From: Pilatotrama ljubarskyi
Lineage: Eukaryota; Basidiomycota; Agaricomycetes; Polyporales; Polyporaceae
Length of the DNA stretch: 64,000 nt
NCBI GenBank assembly: GCA_022385805.1
Contig: MU277687.1
Location: 216,245-280,244 of the forward strand
Direction of reading: 5' to 3'
This document shows positions 1-11,443 of the stretch, piece by piece. The number at the start of each line of letters is the position of its first letter. Within the stretch, counting starts at the first letter, position 1. Position numbers and translations under genes: made by a program. The notes beneath the pieces were generated by a model, which saw only the letters and a list, made by a program, of their open reading frames with translations, was not told the DNA's origin and did no database searches.

Positions 1-1227
1 TCGCCCCCCGCACACCCCTTGCCCTAAGTTATCGCGCCGGCTAATCGCGTTCGACCTTCTCCGTGTCCCGTCCCGGACGCCCCCGCCCACATGATTCCCC
101 CCCACTTTGCATTACCCCGCAACGCCTCGGCCGTCGAGTCCGCATTGCTTTCACTCCTCTTTTCTGCCCTCTCTTTGTTGTGTGTGCACTCGAACGCCGT
201 GTAGACACGACCTGGCTACCCGCTCGACGACGCGCGGGGGCGATGGCGCTATCTCCTTTTTGTTCATCTTGTAGTAGCAGCAGAGAGACTCAATAAAACA
301 GAGCACGATGGACCTCTCCTTCAGTGCGGCGTGCGGCGTGCGTCGTGAATATCTTGAGGTGGAGTTGAGGAAATGACGGCTTGTTCGGTGTGGTCGGTAT
401 GTTCTGTCCGAGCGCGCGTTGTTTTTGCCCGGGCTTGCCGCAACGAAGCCCTCGACAAAAGACCTCAAAATTTGCCGGCATCACGATAGGCAAATCCCCC
501 ACATGCTAAGTTACCCAGTAGTTACCCCCAGACATGCGTTCCCGGCGTGACATACACAACGCGCGTGCCATGACAACCCGAGGTCCGAGGCGGCCGCCCT
601 CGGGCACCCGGGGAGAACGTTCTCTCAGAAGCACTCCTCCCGGGTTCGATCGAGAGAACTGAGAAAAGCAGTGGAAGGACAGAAAGCAAGGCAGGACGCG
701 ACCGACGTACGACAACAGCTGTCGCGGCTGGTGCCAGCGGTGGCGACATATACATATACTTACAGCAGCTGAGGTATTTCTGGCTCACGCGACGGGGGAT
801 CGATCGTAAAAAGGAGTGACATGGAGCTCGGTCTGAAGGAGACAGTACTGTTGTCGCGTAGTGTCGCGACCCGGTAGCGGGGACGTCGGTGAAGTAGCTT
901 GAAGTACATAGGCGGAGGAAATGTGTGACACTGACGCGTAGGCTGAGCACGTGATGTGTGACTGCGCGCGTCGAAACAGGGGCTGGGGAGGCGCTGGGAT
1001 GACGGCAGAGGGCGCCACCTGTGCTCCTCCTCCCTCGACTCGCCAATCGTCGCAAACGATGACCGTCTCCAGGCGCCCCCCGCTTGCGCTCCACACCCGC
1101 CCCCAGCCACATAAGCCTTTCTCTCCTCTCTCCCCTATCCTCTCAGCTAGCCAGTGCACTCTCCGCCGACACCCTCGACTCGACCCCTAGCACATCTCAG
1201 CACTCTCCAACGCGACCGCTCTGACAA
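1..1227. other. Upstream intergenic region
   Basis: No gene is recognised here. Reading frames are short and low-complexity. The last part, roughly 1100-1227, is rich in C and T, as expected for a fungal promoter and 5' leader of the SMP-domain gene that starts at 1228. Confidence 0.4.
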
Positions 1228-2931
1228 ATGTCGACGAGCACGACTACCAAGACCCCGCCCGCGGTCATGACGTCCGAGGTGCCCCTCGTCGCCGGCGACG
1301 TCCTCCGCGCCATCGACACCCCCGCCGTCGAGCCTCCCACCGCTTCCCCGCCCCCAGCGGCCGTAGCTCTTAATGCGTCCACGGCGCGTGCGAATGGGAA
1401 CAGAAGCGGTAGTCCCAACGGAAGCGTCAAGTCGGCGAAAGGGCACCGCAGGACGTCAAGTGCCGCCTCCGATATCGCGAAGGCGGCCGGCATCGACTTG
1501 GACGCCGTCAGCATGGGTGCGTCCGGCTCCTGCAATGTCATGAAGCGCGCTGAATTGACGGGTACTTTGTAGCTGAGGCGCGGAAAGTCATGTCAGAGGA
1601 GCACAAGATTCTCGGGTTCCGTCCTCCCCACGGCTCGTTCGCAGCAGAGGTGCAGTCCATCGCCGCGAAGCACCCCGAGGGCAAGCCCGGCGCGTCTCCA
1701 CCAGACACCGCGAAGCTCAAGGAGATCGCGCGGGAAGATGCTCTGCGTATCTTGTGAGTCGTCCTTTTCTCTCCTGCGCCGAGAAAGAGCAGAAATTGAG
1801 ATTGGCGCAGGGCGGAACGTAAGACGAACACGGGCGCGGACAAGGACGCGCTCCCGCCGACCGCGAAACCGGTGAACGGGAGCGACAAACACGTCACTCC
1901 CGCACGGCACTCGCCACCCGACCCAAGCGTGAACCTCAACAAGATCAGTGCAGGTACGCTTCTCCCACCTCTCCCCCCTGCGTCAGAGCCATCCTCGTCG
2001 TGGGCTCGTGCCTGCCTCCACGCTGTTTCGCATGAGGAGCGACACATCCCATGCCCCGTGCGATATCGGCTCCTTTCTGCCTGTGTTCCCTACAGCTACG
2101 CGAACAGTACGCTGACCAACCCCGCCTCACCCCACAGACGCCGCCCGCGTCCTCATGTCGCACGAACACCGCGCCCTCGGCTTCCGCCCGCCTCCTGGCT
2201 CGCTCGCCGCGGAAGCTCAGAGCGCCGCCGCACGCCACCCGGACGGTGACGGCACGCACCTTGACGACGACACGCTCCGCGAGATCGCGCTCCGCGACGC
2301 TGAGCGCATCAAAGCCGACCGTGAGCTCAACCTTCATGGCGAGTCCGGGATCAACGTGAGCACGCTCGGGAAGGAGGCCGCCGCGGCGGTCGCGTCGGCG
2401 GAGGCGCGCGCGCTGGGGCATCCGCCGCCGAAGGGTAGCTTGGCGGCGGAGGCGCAGAGCGCGGCGGACAGACATCCGGAGGGAGGCACGTTCAAGCCGG
2501 ACGGGAACCCGGTAGAGATGGAGAGGCTGAAGGAGGCGGCGCGGAGGGAGGGGGAGAAGCTGCGCGAGGAGGAGGAGAGGGCGAAGAGGGAGGAGGGGAA
2601 GGAGGTCGTCGAGGCTGCGAAGGAGGCCGCTGCCAAGGCGCAGGAGAACGGCGCGAACGGGGCCGAGCAGGAGTGAGTACCATGATCCCGATGTATCCTC
2701 GCCTGCATCGTCGTTAACCTTCGTGTGCGCCGTGCTCGTAGGTCTAGCTCGACGCCGACCAATGCCGGTACAGCGCAGCAGCAGCAGAGCCCGCCGAAGG
2801 CGGACAAGGCGATCGAGACGGAGCCGCTGACGGACGCGCCGCCGAGCGTCGCGCGCAAGCTGACGACTCCGCCGCTCTCGCGCAGCGAGACGGGCGAGTC
2901 GGTCGAGATCGTCGGGGACGTCCTCGCGTGA
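1228..2931 (+). CDS. SMP-domain (seed maturation protein/LEA-like) protein, copy 1
   Basis: Five exons can be joined: 1228-1516, 1573-1753, 1811-1953, 2138-2672 and 2742-2931, all with GT-AG introns and consistent phase. The protein is hydrophilic and carries three SMP-type repeats: SEEHKILGFRPPHGSFAAEV in exon 2, then SHEHRALGFRPPPGSLAAEA and a third unit with LGHPPPKGSLAAEAQSA in exon 4. Each repeat is followed by a charged Lys/Glu/Ala-rich stretch likely to be helical. SMP domains belong to late-embryogenesis-abundant-type proteins, linked in plants to desiccation tolerance. A role in protecting cells during drying or spore dormancy is inference only. There is no signal peptide or membrane segment. 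The C-terminal part is Glu/Lys-rich and then Ser/Pro-rich. A second SMP gene lies at 21.6-22.9 kb on the other strand. Confidence 0.82.
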
Positions 2932-3433
2932 GGCGCGTCGCACGCATGCGCGCGCTCTATCTACGAGAACGGAGAAGGGACCCGGGGACGAGCTTACTCG
3001 AGCCTGGCATCTCCGCGCATGGACAGAGTGGTTGAGGCAGCAGACCTGGAGCAGTTGTCGAGAGGACTCGGGACGTCTTCCGCTCACGCAGCGGTCGAGC
3101 GACGTGAACCAGCATGTATTATATCGGAATGTACACTACGCATAGGAGGCAGTCAATCTACATACAGTACTTTTGTGGCAAGTCTTCTCATGGTTTCGAC
3201 CGCGGTGCGCCTGTCGCCCGGGATCTGAAAAGTCGATTCTCTTCAGGGAGCCGCAGCGGCGCTCCGAGTCGGCGCTTAGAGCCGCTTTGACCTCCCTGCG
3301 CTGCGCCGTATTCTCGCGAGGCCTCCCGCACTCCCTCCTCCTTTCCTGAAATCCTCCAAAGTGATGTAGGGTGTCCTATGGTGGATGGGCATGAGCCCTA
3401 GGTACTTTAGTAGGCTCAAAAATAAAACAAAAG
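2932..3433. other. Intergenic region between SMP gene and tRNA-Leu
   Basis: No gene seen. The right end, about 3418-3432, reads TTTTGTTTTATTTT on the minus strand. That is the expected RNA polymerase III terminator just past the 3' end of the tRNA-Leu gene. Confidence 0.45.
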
Positions 3434-3530
3434 TGATGAGAGTGGGATTCGAACCCACGCCCTTTCGGACCAGATTCCATGGAGGTGTACTACCTTAGTC
3501 TGGCGCCTTAGACCGCTCGGCCATCTCACC
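3434..3530 (-). tRNA. tRNA-Leu(AAG) with intron
   Basis: The minus strand folds as a class II tRNA. The acceptor arms GGTGAGA and TCTCATC pair, and the T arm is GTGGG-TTCGAAT-CCCAC with a long variable arm. The anticodon stem CCAGA/TCTGG encloses CT-AAG-G followed by about 17 extra bases (TAGTACACCTCCATGGA) before A38, the usual place for a nuclear tRNA intron after position 37. AAG as positions 34-36 gives a leucine tRNA, in line with the long variable arm. An oligo-T stretch follows the 3' end. Confidence 0.9.
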
Positions 3531-3709
3531 GTGTCCTTCATACGAACGCGTCTGCTCTTCATCGTTGCCTCAGGTCGCACCCGCGTAGGATCAGGAACCT
3601 CTCACACAGTTCCGAGTTGATCCAGTCCTCTAAGCCAGCGCATGACTAGAGGCTCTGTAGAGCATACTAACTAGGAGCATCATCCCTTGCAATACGACGC
3701 ACTCTACCC

Positions 3710-4850
3710 ATGGATCAACTCGCCTTCGAAGTTCTCGCGGACATAGTGGACCTCGCATGTGACGATGGTGGGTACACGGCCTGCTCGCTGTCCCAGACAT
3801 GCCGACACCTCCGCGCTACCGTACGCCCGACCCTGTCGCGCTCCATCCGACTGCGCGCTATAGCGTCCACGAGAACGTAGGGCGGTTCGTTGCGTCTCTG
3901 CAGGAAGAACGCGCGGCGCTCGGAAAGGAGACCGCATCGAAGGTCCGGCATCTCTTCATCTCAGCCGTCACTCCCGGTGGCACGAATGCGGCGTGGGTCG
4001 GCGGCGTAATACGAGATTTCGCCCGAGATCCCGTGGCGGAGCTCTTGCACATGGTCGCAGATGAAGTAGAAGTTCTCACCCTGCATCGGCCACCCCGAGT
4101 CACGACGAACGTTACTCGTACTTGGGACCGCTGGCGCTCACCGCTCTCCGCGAGCTGATAGTGGACAGCACCGTGGTGGAGATGATGCTCTCCCGGGAAG
4201 TCCTTTTTGACTGTGCTTCGCTTCCGCCTGTGGAGTACCCCGCGCTAGAGCGGCTGCACTGCTACAGAGGACACCTATCGCACCGCTTGTTCGAGACGGC
4301 GCGGCTCACGCATCTTCGCGTGTCCGAGGTATCCCGCCGGTGGCTAAGCTGGACGTGCTCGGATACCATACAGACGATCTGTTCCGGTACGCGCTCTCGT
4401 TATCTCGACCGCTCGGCACCTGACGCGCAATCCTCCATAGCTTCCGCAACAGAGCGCGCGGGCTGGTGCCCTGGTCTCAAGCAAGTCATCGTCCAACCGA
4501 CGCCCCCTCCATTCGATACCGGCAACCCCTTCGGTCTCGGGCCGGACGAGGACGTCTACGACCACTACGATGCCTTCTACCTCCTATGGCGTGATATAGA
4601 CCACTCGCCCGTACCGTGCTACTTCCTGCCCTCCGAGCAGATCGAGATTACCAGGGAGGGCGAGTATCCTATGTTCTTCCAGCGGAGGATCGCACAGCAG
4701 GCGAAGGAGCACTGGCTGTCACGCATCCGAGGTGGAGACGGCTGCTGGGCGGTGACGCCTGAGCAGGTCCGGAGCGCACAGAAAGGCGAATGTCCGCCCG
4801 AATACTTGATTCCGAAGGATATCATCGAGTACGTCTTGGCCGAGCACTGA
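3710..4850 (+). pseudogene. F-box-like protein gene with two apparent frameshifts
   Basis: The reading starts at ATG 3710 with an F-box-like N-terminus (LAFEVLADIVDLAC, then CSLSQTCRHLRATVRPTL), then meets a stop near 3878. The protein continues at once in another frame (GRFVASLQEERAALG to about 4100). It then switches again to a third frame (HDERYSYLGPLALTALREL) that stays open to the stop at 4850. The three pieces follow each other without a gap and look like one Agaricomycete F-box family protein. I found no intron whose length would restore both frames without deleting conserved-looking sequence. Both shifts have the same sign, as if one base were missing each time. It is either a decaying gene or carries assembly errors. 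F-box proteins normally recruit substrates to SCF ubiquitin ligases through Skp1. Confidence 0.55.
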
Positions 4851-6520
4851 AGCGTCTGCCTGATGCCGGTGTAAGCCAATCCTACGAGGTGAGCCCACAC
4901 CGTATCACTTTTCCGGCTCGTTCTTTGTGATCGATTGCTCCATCTGACAGCGCGTCTTTGCAGGTATAGGGTATGCAACCTACACTGCGCTACTGCGTTG
5001 TCGGTATCGGTGCCGAGCGTCCATGTCCACAGCTGGGAAGGATCGTTGTACGACTCAGATCCGCTCTGGACAGGTAGCATCAAGGAACCTGATACTACTC
5101 ATCCGTCAAGCCATCACGATCAGCCGTGCCTCCCAGTCCCTCGCACTCGTCTCATAAGCTCCAGTCTTACTTGACCCTCGGGAACCCACAGCTTGACATT
5201 CTGACGCGCGGGTCTGCCTCTGTGTGCCTCGGTGCCGGTTGCTTGCGCTGCCCGTTCCTTCTCAGGTCCTTGAAGTCGCGACGGTCAGGCTTGGCCGTGC
5301 GGCTTCGGCGTGTCCACTTCTGAATCCCTCTCGTCGCATTGACCGATCCCGACAGGCACTTCAGCGCCGTGAAGGACTCCGAGTGCCAGGTCTGTGAGTA
5401 CGAGAACCTCGCAGGCGGTGGGTTCCGTGATATTGGTCATGAGGACGGTCAAGCACATGGATGGATGTTGAAGAAACCAACGGATATTCATATGCATGTT
5501 GTTGCCCCGTGTCATAGTAGTATCTGTTCCTGTGGCTTGCGAACTCTGCCCCGGCGGCCGGTGCAACCTGTGATCTCGGGCTCCTGGGCACCGCGAGGAT
5601 CTGGTCTGCAAATTCCCTGCCTCCTTCCCGCCGAGACTTGCTACACTACGGGCTATATAACAATTAAGAAGATGCGAAGATTCATATCCTGCGAAACATA
5701 CCTGTACATGTAACTTCTCGGTAAGTCATAACGATGAAACACGGCCAGCGTAAATGCTCCCCTCTCTGCTGCCTCCCACCAAGGCTACCGCTTACGTGCG
5801 ATCTGCCAACCATCGCTTTATTGCTCTGCCTTCCTAGGATCGCCCCGCCATTCCACCGCGCAGCGAGCATGACAGCCCGGGGCATTTAGCATCACCCATC
5901 AATATGATCGACACCGTTGCGGCTATTTGCTTGGGTCAAGTCCCTCGAGTCTCTCCTGTTCTTTGACATATTACGCCTCATCGATCATTCTGTGCCCTCC
6001 GTCGCGCCTTCAGCTCGAAGCTGAGCGCTGATGCCAGGAGTACTTGCAAGCTCCCAAGTATGAGCTCATTTCTCTAAATCTGACATGGCGCAGTGGTTCT
6101 CAACTCCGTCCCACGGCCTTGTAGGCTAGACTCCTGATGCGCTGCCACATCTGTCATCTCTGGCTCTGCTTGACGGGCTATGACATTGTCATTAATGACA
6201 CCTCCGCATGTCCAGGCCTGAACTTGAGGTGGACGGTATTAGGGACTAAGACAAAGTCCGCACTAATGAAAACTGGGCTGATTTGTTTAGCCTCTTGACA
6301 CCTGCCTCCTAATCCCGTGTCCCGTACCCCGTCGCCCTGCCCTGCCCCTCGTCTTCCCTCACTCTTTGCGTGAGCTCAGTACGTTCTCTACCTTTTCTCT
6401 GCCTTCACTGTTGGCCATCGAAGCCACGCTGGCTACCAAACGGCGGCTTCTTTTGCTTTCCTTGTTCCTGAACGGGGTGTTTGCGGCAAATCCCGGGCCG
6501 AGAACGGAGTCCGACATACG
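4851..6520. other. Intergenic region, nothing recognised
   Basis: About 1.7 kb with only short frames on both strands and no recognisable domain. No tRNA or repeat was seen. Part may be promoter of the membrane-protein gene starting at 6521. Confidence 0.35.
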
Positions 6521-8170
6521 ATGATTGCTGCCCCTGAGGCGCAAGTGCTCACAATGTAGGTCGTGCATGAATTTGGCACCATCTTCAGGAGGTGCCGAAG
6601 GTTGCTTACCGCCGGTTTCAGTGCTGAATCCAACCATATCAACCGAATCTTCGCAGCTATCGCTTTCGGTGAGCTATCAAGTCGCCCGGCGGCGTCAGGG
6701 GACGACGGACAGCTTGTTCCTGATGACTCTACTACAGGCGTCTTGTGGTACGACTTCGTCTTGACCATCCCGTCTGAGGTCGAGCGGTACTGGAAGGGCG
6801 GAAGGTCATGGGCGTCGATCTTCTACTTCCTGAATCGGTACATGTCCGTGCTCAGCCACATACCGGTGGTTGTCGAGTTCTTTGGTGCGCTGCCCGAAAC
6901 TGTATGTTCTTAGCGCATTGCTTCACGTGTCTTGACGTCGCTGACTGCTCAGCATACGTGTTAGGAGTAAGATGTTGTAAAGAACCTAGTAAAACGCCAA
7001 ACCTCATCCTGTCGAACAGATGTCGGAAATTGCAGCTGTATCATCAGATCCTCGCTGCGCTCACTCAGTGCATAGTTGGTGGTACGTCCACGCTGCCGGG
7101 TAAAATGAGATCGAACGCTGAGCCTCTATAGTGCTGTTGATGCTGCGCACGTACGCACTCTACAACCGGAATCGTACGGTCGTATACGTTCTCGCGTCCA
7201 TATGTGCCGTGGGCGGTGGCGTCAGTGTCGTACGTGCCCCTCTCATGTGTGTATCATCGACCGTGGCCGCTCATTAGTTTCTTATTTGTCTGGCAGTGGG
7301 CAATCGTCAGCGTGCGCAGCCTACACCCTCGGTCTTTCCAAGATGTCGCAATATACGCGGGGTGCGACTTGACCTTGTCGGAAAAGCAGTCCGTGCAACT
7401 TTTCTCTGACCTCCGTCTCTATGCTGAGCGTGAACTCTCCGCGTGCGTAAAGGGGTGCTTGTAAGCAGATCTCCGTACGGGAAGCTGGATACGCGCCATA
7501 GCTGAGGTCACGTTCGCCCGCATAGATCTAGCCGCTGCGTGGAGCTCGATCCTGGTGTTCGACGCGACCGTCTTCGCTCTCACCCTCGTGCAAGCTCTCC
7601 GGGTGGGTAAGACGTGGAGTCACAGCTTGTTTCACGTCATGCTCAGAGATGGTGCGCGGAGATCGCTTCTTCCCTCATCGACGTTCTGACCTTCGAGACT
7701 GATTCCATCACGGACTTGAGCAGGAACGATATATTTTGGGTTCGTACGGCAGAGTCACAAAAGTCTAGGTGTCAGCTCACCATGGCGTCTCTGCAGCATT
7801 CTTCTTGTCTGCTATATGTGCAACATCCTGACGTACATTGTGAGTTCCAAAGCTCGACGCTTGCACGTATCGCTGATCCTCGCTTTCCATTCAACAGTTG
7901 GCTGAGGTAGGAAACCGTAGTGTCGGATTCTCCTTGATGCAATCTGACGCTCGTCGTGAACAGCCTGTATATAAGGGTGTCAGCACGACGATGACCAACG
8001 TGTAAGCACAACTCTCCGCTCATAGGGAACTCAAGACTGAACCCCTTCACTGATCCGCTACATCTAGCATCTCGACCACGCTCATTACTCGTCTCATGCT
8101 CAACATCCGCGATCCAAAACTCTTCGAGCAACCACATCGATGGCCATCAGAACACATGGACATCCTATGA
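6521..8170 (+). CDS. DUF6533-domain seven-helix membrane protein
   Basis: The proposed start is ATG 6521, and many short exons follow. The second exon reads NRIFAAIAF and splices across 6669-6737 to GVLWYDFVLTIPSEVERYW, the hallmark of DUF6533, followed by FYFLNRYMSVLSHIPVVVEF. Later exons give CRKLQLYHQILAALTQCIVG, LLMLRTYALYNRNRTVVYVL, AAWSSILVFDATVFALTLVQ, GTIYFGILLVCYMCNILTYI and ISTTLITRLMLNIRDPKLFE. These are typical helices and the final family motif, ending at TGA 8168. Joining the segments at 6901 and 7020 in frame needs a 5-base exon at 6953-6957. The join between about 7410 and 7530 is not resolved. The family is expanded in Agaricomycetes and has no established function. It is not a STE3 receptor. 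Confidence 0.75.
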
Positions 8171-8513
8171 TCACTAGCGAGGGTTTCCGCGCTACGGGAT
8201 CGAGAGTTGGTAGTATGTTACAGTAGCATTGGAGTTACCGGACATTGGGCATCCATCGGACCTCGGCTCAGTGTACATTATAGTTTATTATCGCGAACAT
8301 TGGGTATCAACGAGTACGAAGATAGGACCTATTCGATAAGATCAACCTCAGGAGGACACTTTCGCGTTCCTCAAGACTCACAGCGGACGGGAGACCCGGT
8401 CCGTATTCCGGACCCGGAGTTGCCGACCCTGCAGCCGCGACGGCCGCCAGAGCGGCTGAGGACGATAAGCTTAAAGTAGCCCGCTTGTCCTCGACCACCA
8501 CGACGAGGACGCC
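8171..8513. other. Intergenic spacer
   Basis: A 343-bp gap between the DUF6533 gene and the M28 peptidase gene on the same strand. No separate feature is seen. It probably holds the 3' end of one gene and the promoter of the next. Confidence 0.35.
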
Positions 8514-10258
8514 ATGCTGCTCGTCAACGCTGTCGCCCCCGCTGCGCTATTGCTCGCTGTTCCTCACAACCCACAGGCCGCCGACTCATGTCTTTCTAAG
8601 TACTACTACGGCACCCACGGACAGCAGGACGTCTTCATAACGAACGACGACCTCTGCGTCACTGAGACCGCCAGTCTCTTCACCGAGGGTTCTCTTGTGC
8701 CGGTCGCTGGCGATGTACAGCAGCTCGTCTGGCTAGAGCATGAGGCCGTTGACCCGTCCATAAGGCCGGCAACGTTCGTCGACGAGATCAACGTGTTTCT
8801 CTCACAGCTTCCTAGCGCAGTTCCCATCGCCTCCGACAGCGAGCAGGTCGTCTTCGGCGACCGCAAGGGCGCTGAGCTCCTCCATCGCACCGAGACGTCT
8901 GCCTTGATCTCCATCGACAGCGAGACAGCGCTGACGCTCGACCAGCACCTGCCCCGTTTCTGGAAGGTCTCTCCGCTCCCACCAGCACCGGTTCCGTTCG
9001 TCCCTGTCCCATCCAAGGCGGTCGAACGCGTCAAGGATATCCTTGCCAATCTGAAATTTGATCCTGTCGTGGCGTCGCTCGTCAACAATATCTCTGTGCC
9101 GCAATTGCGCGCGGACGTTCGGTACCTTACCGGCGAGTCGCCGACGTCCGAGATAGTCTCGCGTCACTCGTTTTCCAAAGGTATCCTCATTGCCGCGGAA
9201 TGGCTGAAGGGCAACTTCGAGAACCTCGGCGCAACCTGCGAGCTCAAGCCTTACCTTGCTGGATTCGCTCCCAACGTAATATGGTATGGTCTTGAGAGTG
9301 CTGGAAGCGCATACACCGTAGTCTGACGCAATGCCAGCTCGTACGAAGGATCAGAGGACACCACCGAAACCGTCCTCATCAGCGCGCATTACGACAGTCG
9401 AGGCACGTTCGGCAGCATCCGTGCACCTGGCGGGGACGATGACGGCTCCGGTACCACTGCATTGCTCGGAATCGCACGCGCCATCTCACGCAAGGGCGTC
9501 AAGTTCCGGAAGAATGTCCAGATTTGTGCGTTCTCGGGCGAGGAACAGGGTCTCTATGGCTCGCGGTACTACGCGCAGGAGCTCCGCGAGAAGGGCGCGA
9601 ACCTGACCCTCATGGTCCAAGCCGATATGCTTGCGTACCATGCGCCCGGTGAGCCTGCGCAGCTTGGGCTACCTGATCGGTAGGCATCTTCGGATGTTCA
9701 AGGAGGGTCCCGACTGACACTGAAGCCCAGCATCGGCACGCCCGAGGTCACTCAGTTGATCGCGAACCTGTCCGCAATCTATAGCCCTGAGCTGAAGGTC
9801 GGCTTCACGCCGGTGAGTGAGGCATTGCGGCGATTGAGTATGATTCGCTGAGAATGCGACTGTTGTGCAGGCTTGCTGCAGTGACCACCAGGTAAGTCCC
9901 CCGTCTGCCTAGCCCACAGGCTCTGTTGACATACGGTTTGCAGAGCTTCCACGGGCAGGGATTCCCCGCTACACAAGTCTTCGAACGTGCAGGCCCCATC
10001 GCCGACCCGATGTACCACAACAGCGGTCAGTGCTCCAAGTGAATGCTTCCCATACAGGCAAACTGATTCTTAACCACCAGGCGACTTGAGCGACCGCGAG
10101 AACTACGACTTCGAGCAGATCAAGTCTATTGCGAAGGTTCAGGTGCGCAACCCCTCTCCGGTGTCTGTACACTGCTCGTGGACTCCAAAATTGATGTGTC
10201 CCTGCAGTTCGCCACCCTATTGCATGTGGCTGGATTCGACTTGGCCAGCGATGATTGA
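8514..10258 (+). CDS. Secreted M28-family zinc aminopeptidase, copy 1
   Basis: The first exon, 8514-9283, encodes a hydrophobic N-terminus (LLVNAVAPAALLLAVP) that looks like a signal peptide, then an N-terminal prodomain-like region ending FAPNVI. Exon 2 from 9338 to 9679 carries the catalytic core: AHYDSRG, GGDDDGSG, SGEEQGLYGS and MVQADMLAYH. Later small exons give IGTPEVTQLIANLSAIYSPE, the CCSDHQ/SFHGQGFPA histidine region and MYHNSG, ending in AGFDLASDD with TGA at 10256. The Asp, Glu-Glu, Asp and His ligands expected of two-zinc M28 exopeptidases are all present. It should cleave N-terminal residues from peptides outside the cell. A diverged second copy lies at 32.7-34.5 kb on the minus strand. 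Confidence 0.88.
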
Positions 10259-11443
10259 CCGTGCTCGCGCTTCTCGCATCGAGGAACCGCTTCTCGAGCG
10301 TATTCGAGCGCGGTTCGTGTATCTATTAGACTATACCACGAAGTTCTTGTGATGTACTATGAACTCAGCCGGAGCCGGACCTCTTATATCGGACGATCAA
10401 TCTTGGTATCTGGACATGCCGCCGACCCATCCATGATTCCATAGGAATGACGAGGCCGCCTCTCAAATCCACCATCTCCGTAGCCACCGTTTGGCGTCTC
10501 AAGGTACGATGCGCAATGGGTTGATTCAAGCTTACGAGCGCGACGGGACCATATTTTCGTTTGCGATATGGCCGCTTGTTCGTCCAAGACTGCGACGACG
10601 ATCTCGCTGGTGTAATGGAACGCTCACATTGTTGAAGATGCTGACTTCCCAGGTAGATCGGGCGTTGCCGCGGCGCAAGCGAACGAATGACATCTTGATC
10701 AGGTTGCAGTGATCCTTTGCTTGATCCTCCACCACCGTGGCCATGCGAGCGGCATGAACACTATCTCGACACCGGTAATGAACCCGGTATGCTCAGCACT
10801 ACTGCGGCAGCTAACACCGAACTTGCCTGACGGCATCCAGAAGATTTCCACTCATCATTGTGGGTGGGGCGGTGGCTTGGGTACAAGTCTCGCCCACGCT
10901 CGCGAATCGCCATATTCCGTTACCGGCGGCCTGGTTCCCGGTCAAGAAAACGGACGTGAAATGCTCCAGCACTTCGCCGCAGCGTGGCTTCGCCGACACA
11001 GCGAATGTATAAGTCTTCCTCGACGTGCAGGATATTATGCTCGCCCCCCTGAAGGAACCCTTTCGATCACAGTACTATAGGACCGCCCATCCCATCAAGC
11101 ACTAGTTGTCGTCATTACGATCGCGCATTGCCACCGTTGCTGCCCCTCGACACCATCAATCTCTTTCTCAAGCGAGCGCTCGAGCCAGCCGCTAGGACGT
11201 ACTGTTACAGTACGGAGCGGTTACTTAACGCGCGCTGCCCCCGCGTTCTACGTCCTCTTTTCCTTCGAGTCGAGGTACCCAGGCTCCAGGACTGAGCCGG
11301 CACGACTTGCTCTCCTCTTCGATTCCCTTCTTTCTACTGCTATTCTGCTTTCACTTTCTTCGCAAGTTCGTTCCTCTCCTGGCTGCATCGTGGGCTTTGA
11401 CAGTCCCACTCTCTAACCGATTCTCGTCCCACTTCGCTATAAA
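10259..11443. other. Intergenic region, nothing recognised
   Basis: About 1.2 kb. One open frame of 123 codons at 10709-11080 has no family features and shows no support from splice context, so it is not called. The stretch near 11300-11440 is T/C-rich and probably the leader of the gene starting at 11444. Confidence 0.35.

Noticed and set aside
1945..3087. Minus-strand open frame of 380 codons, very Arg/Leu-rich
   Set aside because: It is the antisense shadow of the GC-rich SMP gene. The plus strand has consistent exons with a known repeat motif.
6521..8170. DUF6533 seven-helix protein as a pheromone receptor
   Set aside because: Its motifs (LWYDFVLTIPSEVERYW, WSSILVFD) are DUF6533, not STE3, and it lies more than 30 kb from the first pheromone gene.
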